NCBI GenBank assembly: GCA_019911805.1
Contig: JAIOJV010000042.1
Coordinates: forward strand, 1 to 59,344
Length of the DNA stretch: 59,344 nt
DNA from: Gammaproteobacteria bacterium
GTDB lineage: Bacteria; Pseudomonadota; Gammaproteobacteria; Thiohalobacterales; Thiohalobacteraceae
Direction of reading: 5' to 3'
Shown: positions 32,714 to 41,866 of the stretch, one piece after another
Layout: the number at the start of each line of letters is the position of its first letter
Numbering within the stretch: position 1 is the first letter of the stretch
Translations under genes and position numbers: made by a program
Notes under the pieces: generated by a model
What the model was told of the DNA's origin: nothing
Seen by the model: only the letters and a program-made list of their open reading frames with translations
Database searches by the model: none

Positions 32714-33526
32714 TTGACCACCACAGCGACGTCGTTCGCCCTGCGCCGGGTCGGCGCGATGGTGCTGCGCTATCTCTATCTGCTGCGGAGTTCCGGCCCG
32801 CGGGTGCTGGAGCTGTTCTACTGGCCGACCGTGCAACTGGTGCTGTGGGGTTTCATCACCGAGTTCTTCGTCACCAACAGCAGCTGGCTGGCTCAGGCCT
32901 CCGGCGTGCTGTTGGCGGCGGTGCTGCTGTGGGACGTCCTGTTCCGTGGTCAGCTGGGTGTGTCGCTGGCCTTCTTCGAGGAGATGTATTCACGCAACCT
33001 CGGCCATCTGTTCGTCAGCCCGCTGCGGCCCTATGAGCTGATCTGTGCACTGCTCGTGATCAGCCTCATCCGCACGCTCGTGGGTGTCGGTGCCGCCGCC
33101 GCCCTGGCGATACCGTTGTTCGGGTTTTCCATCTTCTCGCTGGGGCTGCCGCTGCTGGGCTTCTTCTTCAATCTGCTGGTCATGGGCTGGGCCATCGGTC
33201 TGATGGTGGCGGCGCTGGTGCTGCGCTACGGGCTGGGTGCCGAGGCACTGGCCTGGGTGGCGATCTTTGCGCTCGCGCCGGTGAGTGGGATCTATTACCC
33301 GATCGCGACCCTGCCGGAATGGTTGCACCCCGTGGCCTGGGCGCTGCCGGCCAGCCATGTCTTCGAGGGGATGCGGGCGGTGCTGATGGAGCATCAGGTC
33401 CGCTACGATCACCTGGCGGCGGCCATCGGCCTGAACCTGTTGTACATCTCGGTCGGGATTGGGTTGTTTCTCTATGCCTTTCAGGTCGCGCGCCGGCATG
33501 GGACCCTGCTGCATATCGGCGAGTGA
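32714..33526 (+). CDS. ABC-2 type permease (NodJ-like)
   Basis: This 270-residue permease has six predicted membrane helices (for example VLELFYWPTVQLVLWGF, ASGVLLAAVLLWDVLF and LGLPLLGFFFNLLVMGWAIGLM) and the ABC-2 motif PISGIYYPIATLPEWLHPVAWALPASHVFEG seen as VSGIYYPIATLPEWLHP. TTG 32714 is chosen as start because it follows the ATPase stop by 10 bases with GAGGGC ahead and gives a sensible N-terminus (TTTATSFALRRVGAMVLRY). With the ATPase it forms an exporter of unknown cargo. Confidence 0.88.
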   Translation: MTTTATSFALRRVGAMVLRYLYLLRSSGPRVLELFYWPTVQLVLWGFITEFFVTNSSWLAQASGVLLAAVLLWDVLFRGQLGVSLAFFEEMYSRNLGHLFVSPLRPYELICALLVISLIRTLVGVGAAAALAIPLFGFSIFSLGLPLLGFFFNLLVMGWAIGLMVAALVLRYGLGAEALAWVAIFALAPVSGIYYPIATLPEWLHPVAWALPASHVFEGMRAVLMEHQVRYDHLAAAIGLNLLYISVGIGLFLYAFQVARRHGTLLHIGE

Positions 33527-33540
33527 CGCCTGCGCGGACA

Positions 33541-33572
33541 CAAAAACGCCTGCGGACCGGGGTCCGCAGGCG
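33541..33572 (-). terminator. rho-independent terminator
   Basis: On the minus strand an 11-12 bp stem (CGCCTGCGGACC paired with its complement) is followed by GTTTTTG. It serves the small minus-strand gene ending at 33594, and may also stop the convergent ABC transcript. Confidence 0.75.
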
Positions 33573-33593
33573 CGTCACGTCGGGTCGCGGAGG

Positions 33594-33818
33594 TCAGCTC
33601 GCGTCGATGTCGGCCAGGAATGCCGTGATGTCGACACCCCGCATCGATGGCGGTAACGGGTCTTCACGCCGGGGGGGCGCGTGTCCCGACGGCGACAGAC
33701 CGATCGCCAGACACAGGTCCGTATGGCCGGTACTGCGTGCCGGGGAGTTCTGGATGACAGACAGCTCGTCGCCCGCTGTATCGACCTCGTAAGTGACCAT
33801 ATCGTAGACCTTCACCAT
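33594..33818 (-). CDS. small hypothetical protein (74 aa)
   Basis: A 74-residue protein with an excellent ribosome site (CAGGAGGTGAACC directly before ATG) and its own terminator. It opens with a beta hairpin-like segment (MVKVYDMVTYEVDTAGDELSVIQ), has a Pro/Ser/Arg-rich middle and ends DITAFLADIDAS. No domain recognised. The strong translation signals make it real despite its size. Confidence 0.75.
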   Translation of the reverse strand: MVKVYDMVTYEVDTAGDELSVIQNSPARSTGHTDLCLAIGLSPSGHAPPRREDPLPPSMRGVDITAFLADIDAS

Positions 33819-33992
33819 GGTTCACCTCCTGTGACGGCGGAAGTGCCGTCTTCACCTCGTACCCTAGAGTAGCGGCGCCCTCAGGGCAACGTTTAACACT
33901 GTGTGGAGTTGCTCCTGATCATGGCGCAACAACGCTGAAAAACAGCCTTTTAATCGGTATATCCGCCGTGCCTGATGCCGGCATAAGGAATT

Positions 33993-34676
33993 TCAGTGGG
34001 CGCGTTCCGGATGCGAGGCGAGGTGGTGGGCCCGGCGTGTGGTTTCAGGTTGGCGATAGCGCGTGACGCATGCCATGACGAGTTTGATGGCCGTCTCCAG
34101 CCCGACGCGGTGGCCGCTCGAGACGAAGAGGGGGCCTGTCCCCGGACGGCTGCGCACCGCCGCACCGATGATCTCGTCGTGGTCGATCAGCGGCGTCCAG
34201 GCGCCGCGTACCTGCGGCGGGGACTGAAACTCGCCGATCAGGCGTCGCTTGGCCACGCCGATGGTCGGCCGATCGGCGAGAATGCCGAGGTGGCAGGCCA
34301 GACCGAAACGCCGCGGGTGGGCGTAGCCCTGGGCGTCGCAGAGGATCAGGTCGGGATCGATCCGGGCCTGCGCCAGCGCCCGCAGTGCCGCCGGTAATTC
34401 GCGGAACGATAGCAGGCCCGGGACATAGGGGAACGAGGTCGGGCGGCGTACGACGAGTTGTTCGACCAGCGCCAGGTCGGACAGGCGCAGGATCACCACC
34501 GCGGCTCGTGTGGTCCGACCGTCATCTTCGAAACCGATGTCGACGCCGGCCACATGCCGGATCCTGCCCAGACGATCCTTGCGCTCGACCTCGGGGGCCA
34601 GTTCCGCCTGGATGAGACGCGCGTAGGCGGGTGTGACATGCCAGGGATGCAGGTTGTCCAGCTGCTCGTTTCTCAT
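33993..34676 (-). CDS. nfi: endonuclease V (deoxyinosine 3' endonuclease)
   Basis: This 227-residue enzyme cuts the second phosphodiester 3' to deoxyinosine. Motifs match the family: VAGVDIGF (metal-binding Asp), YVPGLLSFRELPA, DLILCDAQGYAHPRRFGLACHLG (with the second Asp and the His) and IGVAKRRLIGE. The start at MRNEQLDNLHPWHVTP (34676) fits the usual family N-terminus; an upstream extension to 34739 would lack homology. It stands alone and divergent from nothing close. Confidence 0.95.
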   Translation of the reverse strand: MRNEQLDNLHPWHVTPAYARLIQAELAPEVERKDRLGRIRHVAGVDIGFEDDGRTTRAAVVILRLSDLALVEQLVVRRPTSFPYVPGLLSFRELPAALRALAQARIDPDLILCDAQGYAHPRRFGLACHLGILADRPTIGVAKRRLIGEFQSPPQVRGAWTPLIDHDEIIGAAVRSRPGTGPLFVSSGHRVGLETAIKLVMACVTRYRQPETTRRAHHLASHPERAH

Positions 34677-34833
34677 GGGCGATCCATTCGCGGCACCGCC
34701 GACGGTACACGTCCGATCCGGCGCCGGTAGCGAGGTCATGTCTCAGTATAGAAGATGCCTGTCAGGATAGCGGGCAGGGTGGCGGGCAAGGTGATGGCGG
34801 CTCAACCACAAACCCGACGAGGCAAAGGCGGAT

Positions 34834-35130
34834 TCACTCTTCGCGGTCGAAGCTGTCCAGTGGATTGCCCCGCTGGTCGCTGCCGCGCAGTTCCAGGTCG
34901 ACGCCGTAATCATCGCGCTCGATATCCAGCGAGCCGGACCAGTCCTCCGGCGGTTCGATGGCCTCGAGATCGAGTGCGTACCAGGTGTCCAGGTCGATCT
35001 CCTCGACCGTACCGTCGAAATACTGAAGATCCACCGTGTCATCGTCGATATCCAACGCGACGATTTCGAAGTTGTCGCCGGTCGCCGTGCGATACCAATC
35101 CCCGATGCGCGGTTCGTATTCGGTCGCCAT
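34834..35130 (-). CDS. small acidic protein (DUF6763-like)
   Basis: A 98-residue acidic protein of a small gammaproteobacterial family that I associate with DUF6763. It carries MATEYEPRIGDWYRTATGDNFEIVALD, DDDTVDLQYFDGTVEEIDLDTWYALDLEAIEPPEDWSGSLD and the C-terminal LDSFDREE. The pattern 'IGDWYR...FEIVALD...VDLQYFDG' resembles a small SH3-like barrel. AGGAG lies upstream of the ATG. Function unknown; the family is found near housekeeping genes. Confidence 0.78.
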   Translation of the reverse strand: MATEYEPRIGDWYRTATGDNFEIVALDIDDDTVDLQYFDGTVEEIDLDTWYALDLEAIEPPEDWSGSLDIERDDYGVDLELRGSDQRGNPLDSFDREE

Positions 35131-35341
35131 GTCGGTAGTCTCCTGCGCTGCCCAACGTCTCCAGCGGACAGGGTAGTTATAGGGGTATCGCCGGGCCTTG
35201 GCAAGCAATGCCGTGCGTTGTTCCCAGGTAGATTGCAAGCGTATGATCCCGCGCAGGGAATACACTGCGTGTCGAAGTAATGGCGGCTCCGACAGGGCAC
35301 CGCCGCGATGGTCGGACGGGGTGCGCTGAAGCGGACGTGAG

Positions 35342-35992
35342 ATGATGAATGGGCTGCTCGAAACGGGGGTGAACAGTTTACTGCTGCTGTTCGTCACCAT
35401 TGATCCGATCGGTATCGCGCCGGTATTCGGCACGCTTGCGGCGAACCTGTCCGACGCGACGCGCCGGCGTGTCGCGACCCGGGCCGTGTGGCTGTCCGCC
35501 ACCATCCTGGTGGTGTTTGCGTTGGTGGGCGATCCTCTGCTCGTCGCCCTGGGTGTGGGGCTGCCGGCATTCCGCATTGCGGGTGGCAGCCTGCTCTTTC
35601 TGCTGGCGGTCGAGATGGTATTCGCGCGCCGTTCAGGGCTGCGGTCGACGACCCGGGTCGAATTGCATGAGGCGGGCCATCGCCAGGACATCTCGGTATT
35701 CCCGTTGGCGTTTCCGCTGTTGGCCGGGCCCGGCGCACTGACCACTATTCTGCTGCTGTCGTCCGGGCACCGCGATGAGCCGCTCGTACTGGCCGTGGTC
35801 ATGGCGATGCTGGGCCTGGTGCTGGTGATGACCTGGTTCGCGCTGCTGCTGTCGGGACGGTTACTGCGTCTGCTGGGCGAGACCGGGACCAATGTAGTCG
35901 GCCGTCTGTTCGGACTGCTGCTGGCGGCCCTGGCGGTACAATTCATGGTCGATGGGGTGATCGCCGTGCTGCATGACGCGGGCATCGGCTGA
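35342..35992 (+). CDS. MarC family integral membrane protein
   Basis: This 216-residue membrane protein has six predicted helices, with the MarC pattern FVTIDPIGIAPVF near the N-terminus and SVFPLAFPLLAGPGALTTILLL in the middle. MarC proteins (UPF0056) have no settled substrate; transport of small molecules has been proposed. The ATG at 35342 follows a GTGAGATG context with an AGCGGACGTGAG stretch, a weak ribosome site. Not in an operon with the neighbours, although djlA follows after 21 bp. Confidence 0.92.
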   Translation: MMNGLLETGVNSLLLLFVTIDPIGIAPVFGTLAANLSDATRRRVATRAVWLSATILVVFALVGDPLLVALGVGLPAFRIAGGSLLFLLAVEMVFARRSGLRSTTRVELHEAGHRQDISVFPLAFPLLAGPGALTTILLLSSGHRDEPLVLAVVMAMLGLVLVMTWFALLLSGRLLRLLGETGTNVVGRLFGLLLAALAVQFMVDGVIAVLHDAGIG

Positions 35993-36013
35993 CAACGGCG
36001 AGGGGAGCATAGC

Positions 36014-36844
36014 GTGGGTTGGTGGGGTACTGCACTGGGTGGGGCTTTCGGTTTTCTTCTGGGTGGTCCGCTGGGGGCGCTGCTGGGCGCGGCACTGGGC
36101 CGGCGGTTCGACAAGGGTATCGATCGCATCGGTCTGCTCGGCGCCGATCCCGGCGACCAGGAACGGGTGCAGACGGCCTTCTTCACTGCGACCTTCGCCG
36201 TAATGGGGCATCTCGCCAAGGTCGACGGGCAGATAACGAAAGACGAGATCCGGCTGGCCGAATCGGTGATGGCGCGCATGCAGCTCGGTGCCGACATGCG
36301 TCGTACCGCCATCCGCTTGTTCGACGAAGGCAAGGCGCCGGACTTCGATCTGGACGCCGTACTCGACCAGTTCCGCCGCGAATGTCGCGGCCGGCGGCAT
36401 CTCCTGCAGATGTTCATCGAGATCCAACTGCATGCCTGCTACGCCGACGGCGCCATCCATGCCGAGGAGGACCGTGTGCTCCGGCACATCTGCGACCGGC
36501 TCGGCTTCAGCGCCCGGGAGTTCGCCCACCTGGAGGCGCTGGTGCGCGCCGCACGCACCTTCACGGGTGCCGGCGCGGGTGCCGGCGCCGGTTCGTGGGG
36601 GGCGCGTCCCGGCGCGCCGCCCTCGCGCGACCGCCTGGCCGACGCCTACCAGGTGCTGGGCGTAGGGCGCGCTGCCACCGACGCCGAGATCAAGACGGCC
36701 TATCGGCGGCTGATGAATCAACATCATCCCGACAAGCTCGTCGCCAAAGGGCTACCCGAGGAGATGATCGCGCTGGCGACCGAGAAGACCCAGGAGATCA
36801 AGGCCGCCTATGAGACCGTCAAGGCGGCCCGCGGGACCAGGTGA
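36014..36844 (+). CDS. djlA: co-chaperone DjlA (TerB plus J domain)
   Basis: This 276-residue protein begins at GTG 36014 (GAGGGGAGCATAGC ahead). It has a Gly-rich N-terminal membrane segment (GWWGTALGGAFGFLLGGPLGALLGAAL), a TerB-like helical domain (about 50-185, VMGHLAKVDGQITKDEIRLAESVM), a Gly/Ala linker and a C-terminal J domain with HHPD in NQHHPDKL. That is DjlA, a membrane-tethered partner of DnaK. It probably shares a transcript with marC. No signal peptide is expected beyond the anchor. Confidence 0.92.
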   Translation: MGWWGTALGGAFGFLLGGPLGALLGAALGRRFDKGIDRIGLLGADPGDQERVQTAFFTATFAVMGHLAKVDGQITKDEIRLAESVMARMQLGADMRRTAIRLFDEGKAPDFDLDAVLDQFRRECRGRRHLLQMFIEIQLHACYADGAIHAEEDRVLRHICDRLGFSAREFAHLEALVRAARTFTGAGAGAGAGSWGARPGAPPSRDRLADAYQVLGVGRAATDAEIKTAYRRLMNQHHPDKLVAKGLPEEMIALATEKTQEIKAAYETVKAARGTR

Positions 36845-36850
36845 TTTTTT

Positions 36851-37308
36851 ACCGCAATGGACGCGAAGGTGCGCGAAGGAAATTCTGCTAAAGAACCCAA
36901 AAACCAGATTTGCCACGGAAACACACGGAAGGACACGGAATGCAAAATCTGCCACGTCCCCACCTTCCATGTGCCGCCGTGGTTGGAATGAGCTTCTTTC
37001 GGTCGTTGATGATCTACCTTTGCGCCCCTTCGCGTCCTTTGCGGTAAAAGTGGGGTTTGGGGTTTGAGGCCGGGTAGGAATTCAAAAACCGGATTTTCAC
37101 CGCAAAGAACGCAAAGGCGCGCGAAGGAAATTCTGAAATAAACCCAAAACCCGTATTTGCCACGGAAACACACGGAAATACACGGAAGATGGGGATGCAG
37201 TGGGTTTTGCATTCCGTGTATTTCCGTGTGCTTCCGTGGCTGAAATAAGTTTTGGGTTCAGTACTCGTTGATGATTTTCCTTTGCGCGCCTTTGCGTCCT
37301 TTGCGGTT
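36851..37308. repeat. two tandem nested units: family B enclosing family A
   Basis: Unit 1: B left 36851-36883 (ACCGCAAAGG words), A left 36911-36939, A right 36963-36986, B right 37018-37048. Unit 2: B left 37099-37133, A left 37159-37188, A right 37212-37240, B right 37279-37308. Spacer words (AAATTCTG, GTTGATGAT) match between the units, so the composite was duplicated as a whole. The spacer 36845-37319 has no gene. Confidence 0.93.
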
Positions 37309-37319
37309 GAAGTCGCTTT

Positions 37320-37787
37320 TTAGAGATACCGCCCGCCGCCGGCGATGGCGACGACGATCAGTCCCAGGATGAGATTGATGCCGATGGTCTGGCGGATACG
37401 GGCGAGCTCGGCGCCGCCGGCCGGCCAGTCCTCGATCACCACGGCGCGCTGCAGGCGCCGGAACGGCGCGAAGTACAGGTGCATGTAGAGCAGGATCATC
37501 AGCCACCCCAGGCCCTGCATGAGATGCACGTACAGGCCGACCTGACCCATGCCGCCGAGTGCGCCGAAGATCATCCCGTAGCCGGTGACCGGTAACAGCA
37601 CGACGGTGATCCACACCCACGGGAAGAAGCGCCGGAAGGTCTGCGTCCACAACGGCAGCCGCTGCGGCGGCGGCAGCACGGTCGCCGCTGCCGGGCGCAG
37701 CGCCATGTAGGCGAAGAACATGCCGCCGACCCAGACGACGGCGGCCAGCAGATGCAAGGGGAAGAGCAGGGACATGAGGTTATTCAT
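37320..37787 (-). CDS. CopD family membrane protein
   Basis: This 155-residue protein has four predicted membrane helices and the CopD motif FPLHLLAAVVWVGGMFFAYM near the start, with QGLGWLMILLYMHLYFAPF later. The GGMFF and LHL-V-W histidine-containing helices are typical of CopD/YtfL-like copper-resistance or haem-related membrane proteins. Its start overlaps the stop of the upstream DUF3530 hydrolase as ATGA, so the two are one operon. Substrate is unknown. Confidence 0.85.
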   Translation of the reverse strand: MNNLMSLLFPLHLLAAVVWVGGMFFAYMALRPAAATVLPPPQRLPLWTQTFRRFFPWVWITVVLLPVTGYGMIFGALGGMGQVGLYVHLMQGLGWLMILLYMHLYFAPFRRLQRAVVIEDWPAGGAELARIRQTIGINLILGLIVVAIAGGGRYL

Positions 37788-38647
37788 GGTGCGGCCTTGT
37801 CGTTGTCGTTTGCAGGAGATGCGGGTTTTGCCGGTTTCCGGGGCGACTTTCCGGCGCCGGCCGTGACGTTCTGCTCCAGCCAGCCACGCACGCGGCGCAC
37901 CAGCTCATCGTCCAGCCCGACGAAGAAATGATCCGCGCCCTCGACCTCGATCTGACGGAACCGTCCATGGCCGGCCTTGCGCATGGCAGCGGCGCGTGGT
38001 GGTACCGCAGTCAGCACGGTATCCAGGTCCCGGCTACCGTACAGGTCCAGAATGGGCAGTGCCAGCCTGGCGAGCTGAGCCGTGGTGTCGAGCTGTGGGT
38101 CGAGCGCGCTGCCGCTCATGCCAATGGCGACGAAACCGCCCAGACCCAGGTCACCCTGGTCCGCCAGCGTCGCGCTGGCCATGGTGGCGCCCAGACTGTG
38201 GGCGATGAGTGCAACGGGCTCGATACCCTTGGTCTTCAGGAAGGTTTGTGCCGCCCGGATACGCGGCCCCGCCTCGGCGATCAATGGGATATAGTCCTGT
38301 ACCCCGGCCTCGTTGGGCAGGATCGGCATCTGGATGGACAGTGTCGCCCAGCCATAGTCCGGCAGCCCGGTGCGCAGCGGGTAGATGACCTCCGCCCAGT
38401 CGGGATGCACGCCGATGCCGTGCAGGATGATGGCGCCACCCTTGGGGGTGCCGCTCCGATCTTCCGTAAAGATGGCGAGGAATTTGTGGCCGTCGGCCTC
38501 CAGCCATTCCGCCTCGCCGACCAGCAGCGCATCGACGATCTGATCGGCCCAGCGCTGTTCCTTGTCCGTGTCGGAGGCGCGGACCCCGGCCGCCGCCGTG
38601 ATCGCCGCTAAAAAAACAAGCAGGCTCAAGCGTTTTTGCAGTCTCAT
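37784..38647 (-). CDS. DUF3530-like periplasmic alpha/beta hydrolase (paralogue)
   Basis: This 287-residue exported protein has a signal peptide (residues 1-22, cleavage near GVRASDT) and an alpha/beta-hydrolase fold with HGIGVHPDWAEVIYPLRTGLPDYGW, nucleophile elbow AHSLGAT and GADHFF near the end. It matches the 18765-19583 protein segment by segment and ends in a Pro/Lys/Asp tail. The start at 38647 (MRLQKRLSLL) gives a normal signal; a longer frame upstream adds an unlikely extension. It is translationally coupled to the CopD-like gene. Confidence 0.8.
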   Translation of the reverse strand: MRLQKRLSLLVFLAAITAAAGVRASDTDKEQRWADQIVDALLVGEAEWLEADGHKFLAIFTEDRSGTPKGGAIILHGIGVHPDWAEVIYPLRTGLPDYGWATLSIQMPILPNEAGVQDYIPLIAEAGPRIRAAQTFLKTKGIEPVALIAHSLGATMASATLADQGDLGLGGFVAIGMSGSALDPQLDTTAQLARLALPILDLYGSRDLDTVLTAVPPRAAAMRKAGHGRFRQIEVEGADHFFVGLDDELVRRVRGWLEQNVTAGAGKSPRKPAKPASPANDNDKAAP

Positions 38648-38799
38648 GGTGGTCCCCTTGCGCTGGCCCGCACGCCGCGTGCGGGCCGGTACTGCCGGCC
38701 GTCGCGCACGAAGGCTGAAAATCAGCCCGCGATACGGTACATTGCGCAACTTTACGCGCTCGGACGAGCCCCCGGCAACGCATTCGGAGAGCCAAGACC

Positions 38800-39492
38800 A
38801 TGGCGGATTACAAGATTGCCCCTTCCATCCTCTCGGCAGACTTCGCGCGTCTGGGTGAAGAGGTCAAGAACGTGCTGGACGCCGGTGCCGACATCGTGCA
38901 CTTCGATGTGATGGACAATCACTACGTCCCCAACCTCACCATCGGGCCGCTGGTGTGCGACGCCCTGCGCAAGGCCGGCATCAAGGCCGATATCGATGTA
39001 CATCTGATGGTCAAGCCGGTCGATCGCATCATCCCCGACTTCGCCAAGGCCGGCGCGACCTATATCACCTTTCATCCCGAGGCGAGCGAGCACATCGACC
39101 GTACCTTGCAGCTCATCAAGGCGGAAGGCTGCAAATCCGGCCTGGTGTTCAACCCCGCCACCCCGCTGGACTACCTGAAGTACGTCATGGACAAGGTCGA
39201 CATGATCCTGCTGATGTCGGTCAACCCGGGCTTCGGCGGCCAGAGCTTCATCCCGGCGACCCTCGATAAGCTCCGCGAGGCACGCAAGCTGATCGACCTC
39301 TCCGGGCGCGACATCCGTCTGGAGATCGATGGCGGCGTGAAGGTCGACAATATCCGCGAGATCGCGGCGGCGGGCGCCGATACCTTCGTCGCCGGCTCGG
39401 CCATCTTCAATGCCGCGAAAGAGGGGGATCCCAACCGCTATGACAGCGTCGTCAAGGCCATGCGCGACGAGCTGGCGAAGGCCGTCAAATAG
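38800..39492 (+). CDS. rpe: ribulose-phosphate 3-epimerase
   Basis: This 230-residue TIM-barrel enzyme interconverts ribulose-5-phosphate and xylulose-5-phosphate in the pentose phosphate and Calvin pathways. It has [33 protein letters not shown] (metal-binding His and Asp), [16 protein letters not shown] and [23 protein letters not shown] precedes the ATG. It heads the conserved rpe-gph-trp block. Confidence 0.97.
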   Translation: MADYKIAPSILSADFARLGEEVKNVLDAGADIVHFDVMDNHYVPNLTIGPLVCDALRKAGIKADIDVHLMVKPVDRIIPDFAKAGATYITFHPEASEHIDRTLQLIKAEGCKSGLVFNPATPLDYLKYVMDKVDMILLMSVNPGFGGQSFIPATLDKLREARKLIDLSGRDIRLEIDGGVKVDNIREIAAAGADTFVAGSAIFNAAKEGDPNRYDSVVKAMRDELAKAVK

Positions 39493-39505
39493 ACAACCCA
39501 ATACC

Positions 39506-39578
39506 CTGTAGGAGCGGCCCTGGCCGCGAGTACATTCGGAGAGTCAGCCTGTTCGCGGCCAAGGCCGCGTCTACAGGG
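39506..39578. repeat. family I inverted repeat (GTAGGAGCGGCC)
   Basis: Left CTGTAGGAGCGGCCCTGGCC (39506-39529) and right GCGGCCAAGGCCGCGTCTACAG (39552-39578) form a hairpin between rpe and gph. The words resemble a common Pseudomonas intergenic repeat. Confidence 0.85.
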
Positions 39579-39589
39579 TGCAGAGATTC

Positions 39590-40267
39590 ATGCTGAAAAA
39601 ACCACACATGATCCTGATCGACGTGGACGGCACACTGGTGGACAGCGTGCCTGACCTGACGTTCTGCGTCGACGAAATGATGCGCGCACTCGGGCGGCCG
39701 GCCCGTGGCGAGGCCAAGGTGCGCGACTGGGTCGGTAACGGCGTCGAGCGCCTGGTGGCGCGCGCGCTCATCGATCAGCTCGATGGCGAGCCTGACGCGG
39801 CCGAGTTCCAGCGGGCCTACCCGATCTTTCTGGACCTGTACGCCGACAACACCGCCACGCGCAGCCGCCTGTATCCCGGCGTCCGTGAGGGGCTGGATTA
39901 TCTGCAGGCGGCGGGCTACCGGCTCGGCTGCGTGACCAACAAGGCCGCCCAGTTCACCGTGCCACTGCTGACCGAGCTGGGCGTGGCGGACGTCTTTTCC
40001 ATCATCGTCAGCGGTGATACCCTGCCGCAGAAGAAGCCCGATCCGGCGCCGCTGCTGCATGCCGCCGCGTTCTTCGGCGTCGATCCGGCGCAGGCACTGA
40101 TGATCGGCGACTCGGTCAGCGACGTGCAGGCCGCGCGTGCCGCGGGCTTCCAGATCGTCTGTATGAGTTATGGCTACAACCACGGCGAAGACATCCGCAT
40201 GTCCAACCCGGACGCGGTGCTCGACGCCCTGACGGAGATCCAGCCGCTCCTCGAAGCGGCGGCTTGA
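39590..40267 (+). CDS. gph: phosphoglycolate phosphatase
   Basis: This 225-residue HAD-superfamily phosphatase removes phosphate from 2-phosphoglycolate. Motifs are ILIDVDGTLVDSVPDL (motif I, Asp nucleophile), GCVTNKAAQF (motif II), KKPDPAPLL (motif III Lys) and MIGDSVSDVQAA (motif IV). ATG 39590 is preferred over GTG 39578, which lies in the family I repeat. The gene order rpe-gph-trpE is typical of gammaproteobacteria. Confidence 0.95.
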   Translation: MLKKPHMILIDVDGTLVDSVPDLTFCVDEMMRALGRPARGEAKVRDWVGNGVERLVARALIDQLDGEPDAAEFQRAYPIFLDLYADNTATRSRLYPGVREGLDYLQAAGYRLGCVTNKAAQFTVPLLTELGVADVFSIIVSGDTLPQKKPDPAPLLHAAAFFGVDPAQALMIGDSVSDVQAARAAGFQIVCMSYGYNHGEDIRMSNPDAVLDALTEIQPLLEAAA

Positions 40268-40270
40268 GAT

Positions 40271-40318
40271 ATGTGCACCCTGAGCGATTCGATGCGGGTC
40301 TGGCGATGGCGCGGCTGA
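40271..40318 (+). promoter_or_regulatory. trp leader peptide candidate (trpL-like)
   Basis: A 15-codon frame starts 4 bases after the gph stop: M-C-T-L-S-D-S-M-R-V-W-R-W-R-G-stop, with Trp at positions 11 and 13. It resembles the placement of tandem Trp codons in enterobacterial TrpL. A GCGGC-tgaag-GCCGC hairpin (40311-40325) overlaps its end. There is no T-rich terminator before trpE, so classical attenuation is not proven. Confidence 0.4.
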
Positions 40319-40366
40319 AGGCCGCAGCTGTCGTTCGTTCCGGTTTCGATTCACAAGGGTGATTAC

Positions 40367-41866
40367 ATGGATGCCACGCGTTTTTCCGCTTTGGCCCGCC
40401 AGGGCTACAACCGCATCCCGGTCGCGCGCGAAGTGCTCGCCGACCTGGATACCCCCCTCAGTACCTATTTGAAGCTGGCCGACGGGCCGTACTCCTATCT
40501 GTTCGAGTCCGTGCAGGGTGGCGAGAAATGGGGGCGCTACTCCATCATCGGTCTGCCATGCCGCACGGTGCTGCGGGTCCGCGGGCGGCAGATCGACGTG
40601 CTGCAGGATGGCGCGATCACCGCATCACATCAGGTCGCGGACCCGCTGGCCTGGATCGAGGACTTCCAGCAACGCTACCGGGTCGCCGAGATCGAAGGCC
40701 TGCCGCGCTTCAATGGCGGTCTGGTCGGCTATTTCGGCTACGACACCATCCGCTACATCGAGCCGCGCCTGGCGCAGTGCGCCCGGCCCGAGCCGCTCCC
40801 CGATGTACTCGACACCCCGGACATCCTGCTGATGGTGTCGGACGAGGTGGTGGTATTCGATAATCTGCGCGGTAAGCTCTATATCGTTGTGCATGCCGAT
40901 CCGTCTGCAGCGGATGCCCTGGTGCAGGCAGAGGCACGTCTCGATCGTCTGGACGACCTGCTGCGCCGTGCGGCGCCCCGGCACGGGCAGCCGGTGGCGA
41001 GCAGCGTCGGCGAGGCCGATTTCGTCTCGGGCTTCACGCAGGCGGGTTTCGAGGCCGCGGTCGTGCGCAGCAAGGACTATATCGCCGAGGGTGACATCAT
41101 GCAGGTGGTGCTGTCGCAGCGGCTGTCGATCCCGGTCAGCTCACGGCCGCTGGACATCTATCGCGCCCTGCGCAGCCTGAATCCCTCGCCGTACATGTTC
41201 TATCTGGATCTCGGTGATTTTCATATCGTCGGCTCCTCACCGGAGATCCTCACCCGTCTCGAGGATGGCGTGGTCACGGTGCGCCCCATCGCCGGCACCC
41301 GCCCGCGCGGCGCCAGCGAGGCCGAGGATCAGGCACTGGAGCGCGAGCTGCTCGCCGATCCCAAGGAGCTCGCCGAACATCTGATGCTCATCGATCTCGG
41401 CCGCAACGACGTCGGTCGCGTCGCCAGGACCGGCACGGTGCAGCTCACCGAGAAGATGGTCGTCGAACGCTATTCGCACGTGATGCACATCGTCTCCAAC
41501 GTCACCGGCGTCCTCAAAGAGGGCATGAGTGCGCTGGACGTGTTGCGCGCGACCTTCCCGGCCGGCACGGTGAGCGGCGCACCGAAGATCCGTGCCATGG
41601 AGATCATCGACGAGCTGGAGCCGGTCAGGCGCGGGGTCTACGCAGGCGCGGTCGGCTACCTGGCCTGGAACGGCGACATGGACACGGCCATCGCCATCCG
41701 TACCGCCGTCATCAAGGATGGTCAGCTGCACATCCAGGCCGGTGCCGGTATCGTCAGTGATTCCGTGCCGCGTAATGAGTGGAACGAGACCATGAACAAG
41801 GGGCGCGCAATGTTCCGTGCGGTGGCCATGGCCGAAGCCGGGTTGGATGTGGTGTCATGCTGCTGA
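40367..41866 (+). CDS. trpE: anthranilate synthase component I
   Basis: This 499-residue enzyme converts chorismate to anthranilate, using ammonia from TrpG. Landmarks include [21 protein letters not shown] at the N-terminus (with the Trp-feedback S-element region LLES-like FESV), [32 protein letters not shown] and [20 protein letters not shown]. It follows a possible leader peptide. Its last 10 bases overlap the first codons of trpG, so the two are coupled. Confidence 0.97.
   Translation: MDATRFSALARQGYNRIPVAREVLADLDTPLSTYLKLADGPYSYLFESVQGGEKWGRYSIIGLPCRTVLRVRGRQIDVLQDGAITASHQVADPLAWIEDFQQRYRVAEIEGLPRFNGGLVGYFGYDTIRYIEPRLAQCARPEPLPDVLDTPDILLMVSDEVVVFDNLRGKLYIVVHADPSAADALVQAEARLDRLDDLLRRAAPRHGQPVASSVGEADFVSGFTQAGFEAAVVRSKDYIAEGDIMQVVLSQRLSIPVSSRPLDIYRALRSLNPSPYMFYLDLGDFHIVGSSPEILTRLEDGVVTVRPIAGTRPRGASEAEDQALERELLADPKELAEHLMLIDLGRNDVGRVARTGTVQLTEKMVVERYSHVMHIVSNVTGVLKEGMSALDVLRATFPAGTVSGAPKIRAMEIIDELEPVRRGVYAGAVGYLAWNGDMDTAIAIRTAVIKDGQLHIQAGAGIVSDSVPRNEWNETMNKGRAMFRAVAMAEAGLDVVSCC

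Noticed and set aside
34834-36417. A single 527-residue minus-strand gene ending in the DUF6763-like sequence
   Set aside because: Only the last 98 residues have coding character and a ribosome site. The rest is antisense to marC and djlA.
36851-37308. CRISPR array
   Set aside because: Repeats are regularly spaced only by eye. They are inverted pairs with conserved loops, not direct repeats with unique spacers, and no cas gene is near.
40311-40366. Intrinsic attenuator before trpE
   Set aside because: A short GC hairpin is present but no T tract follows, so only the leader peptide is reported, with low confidence.
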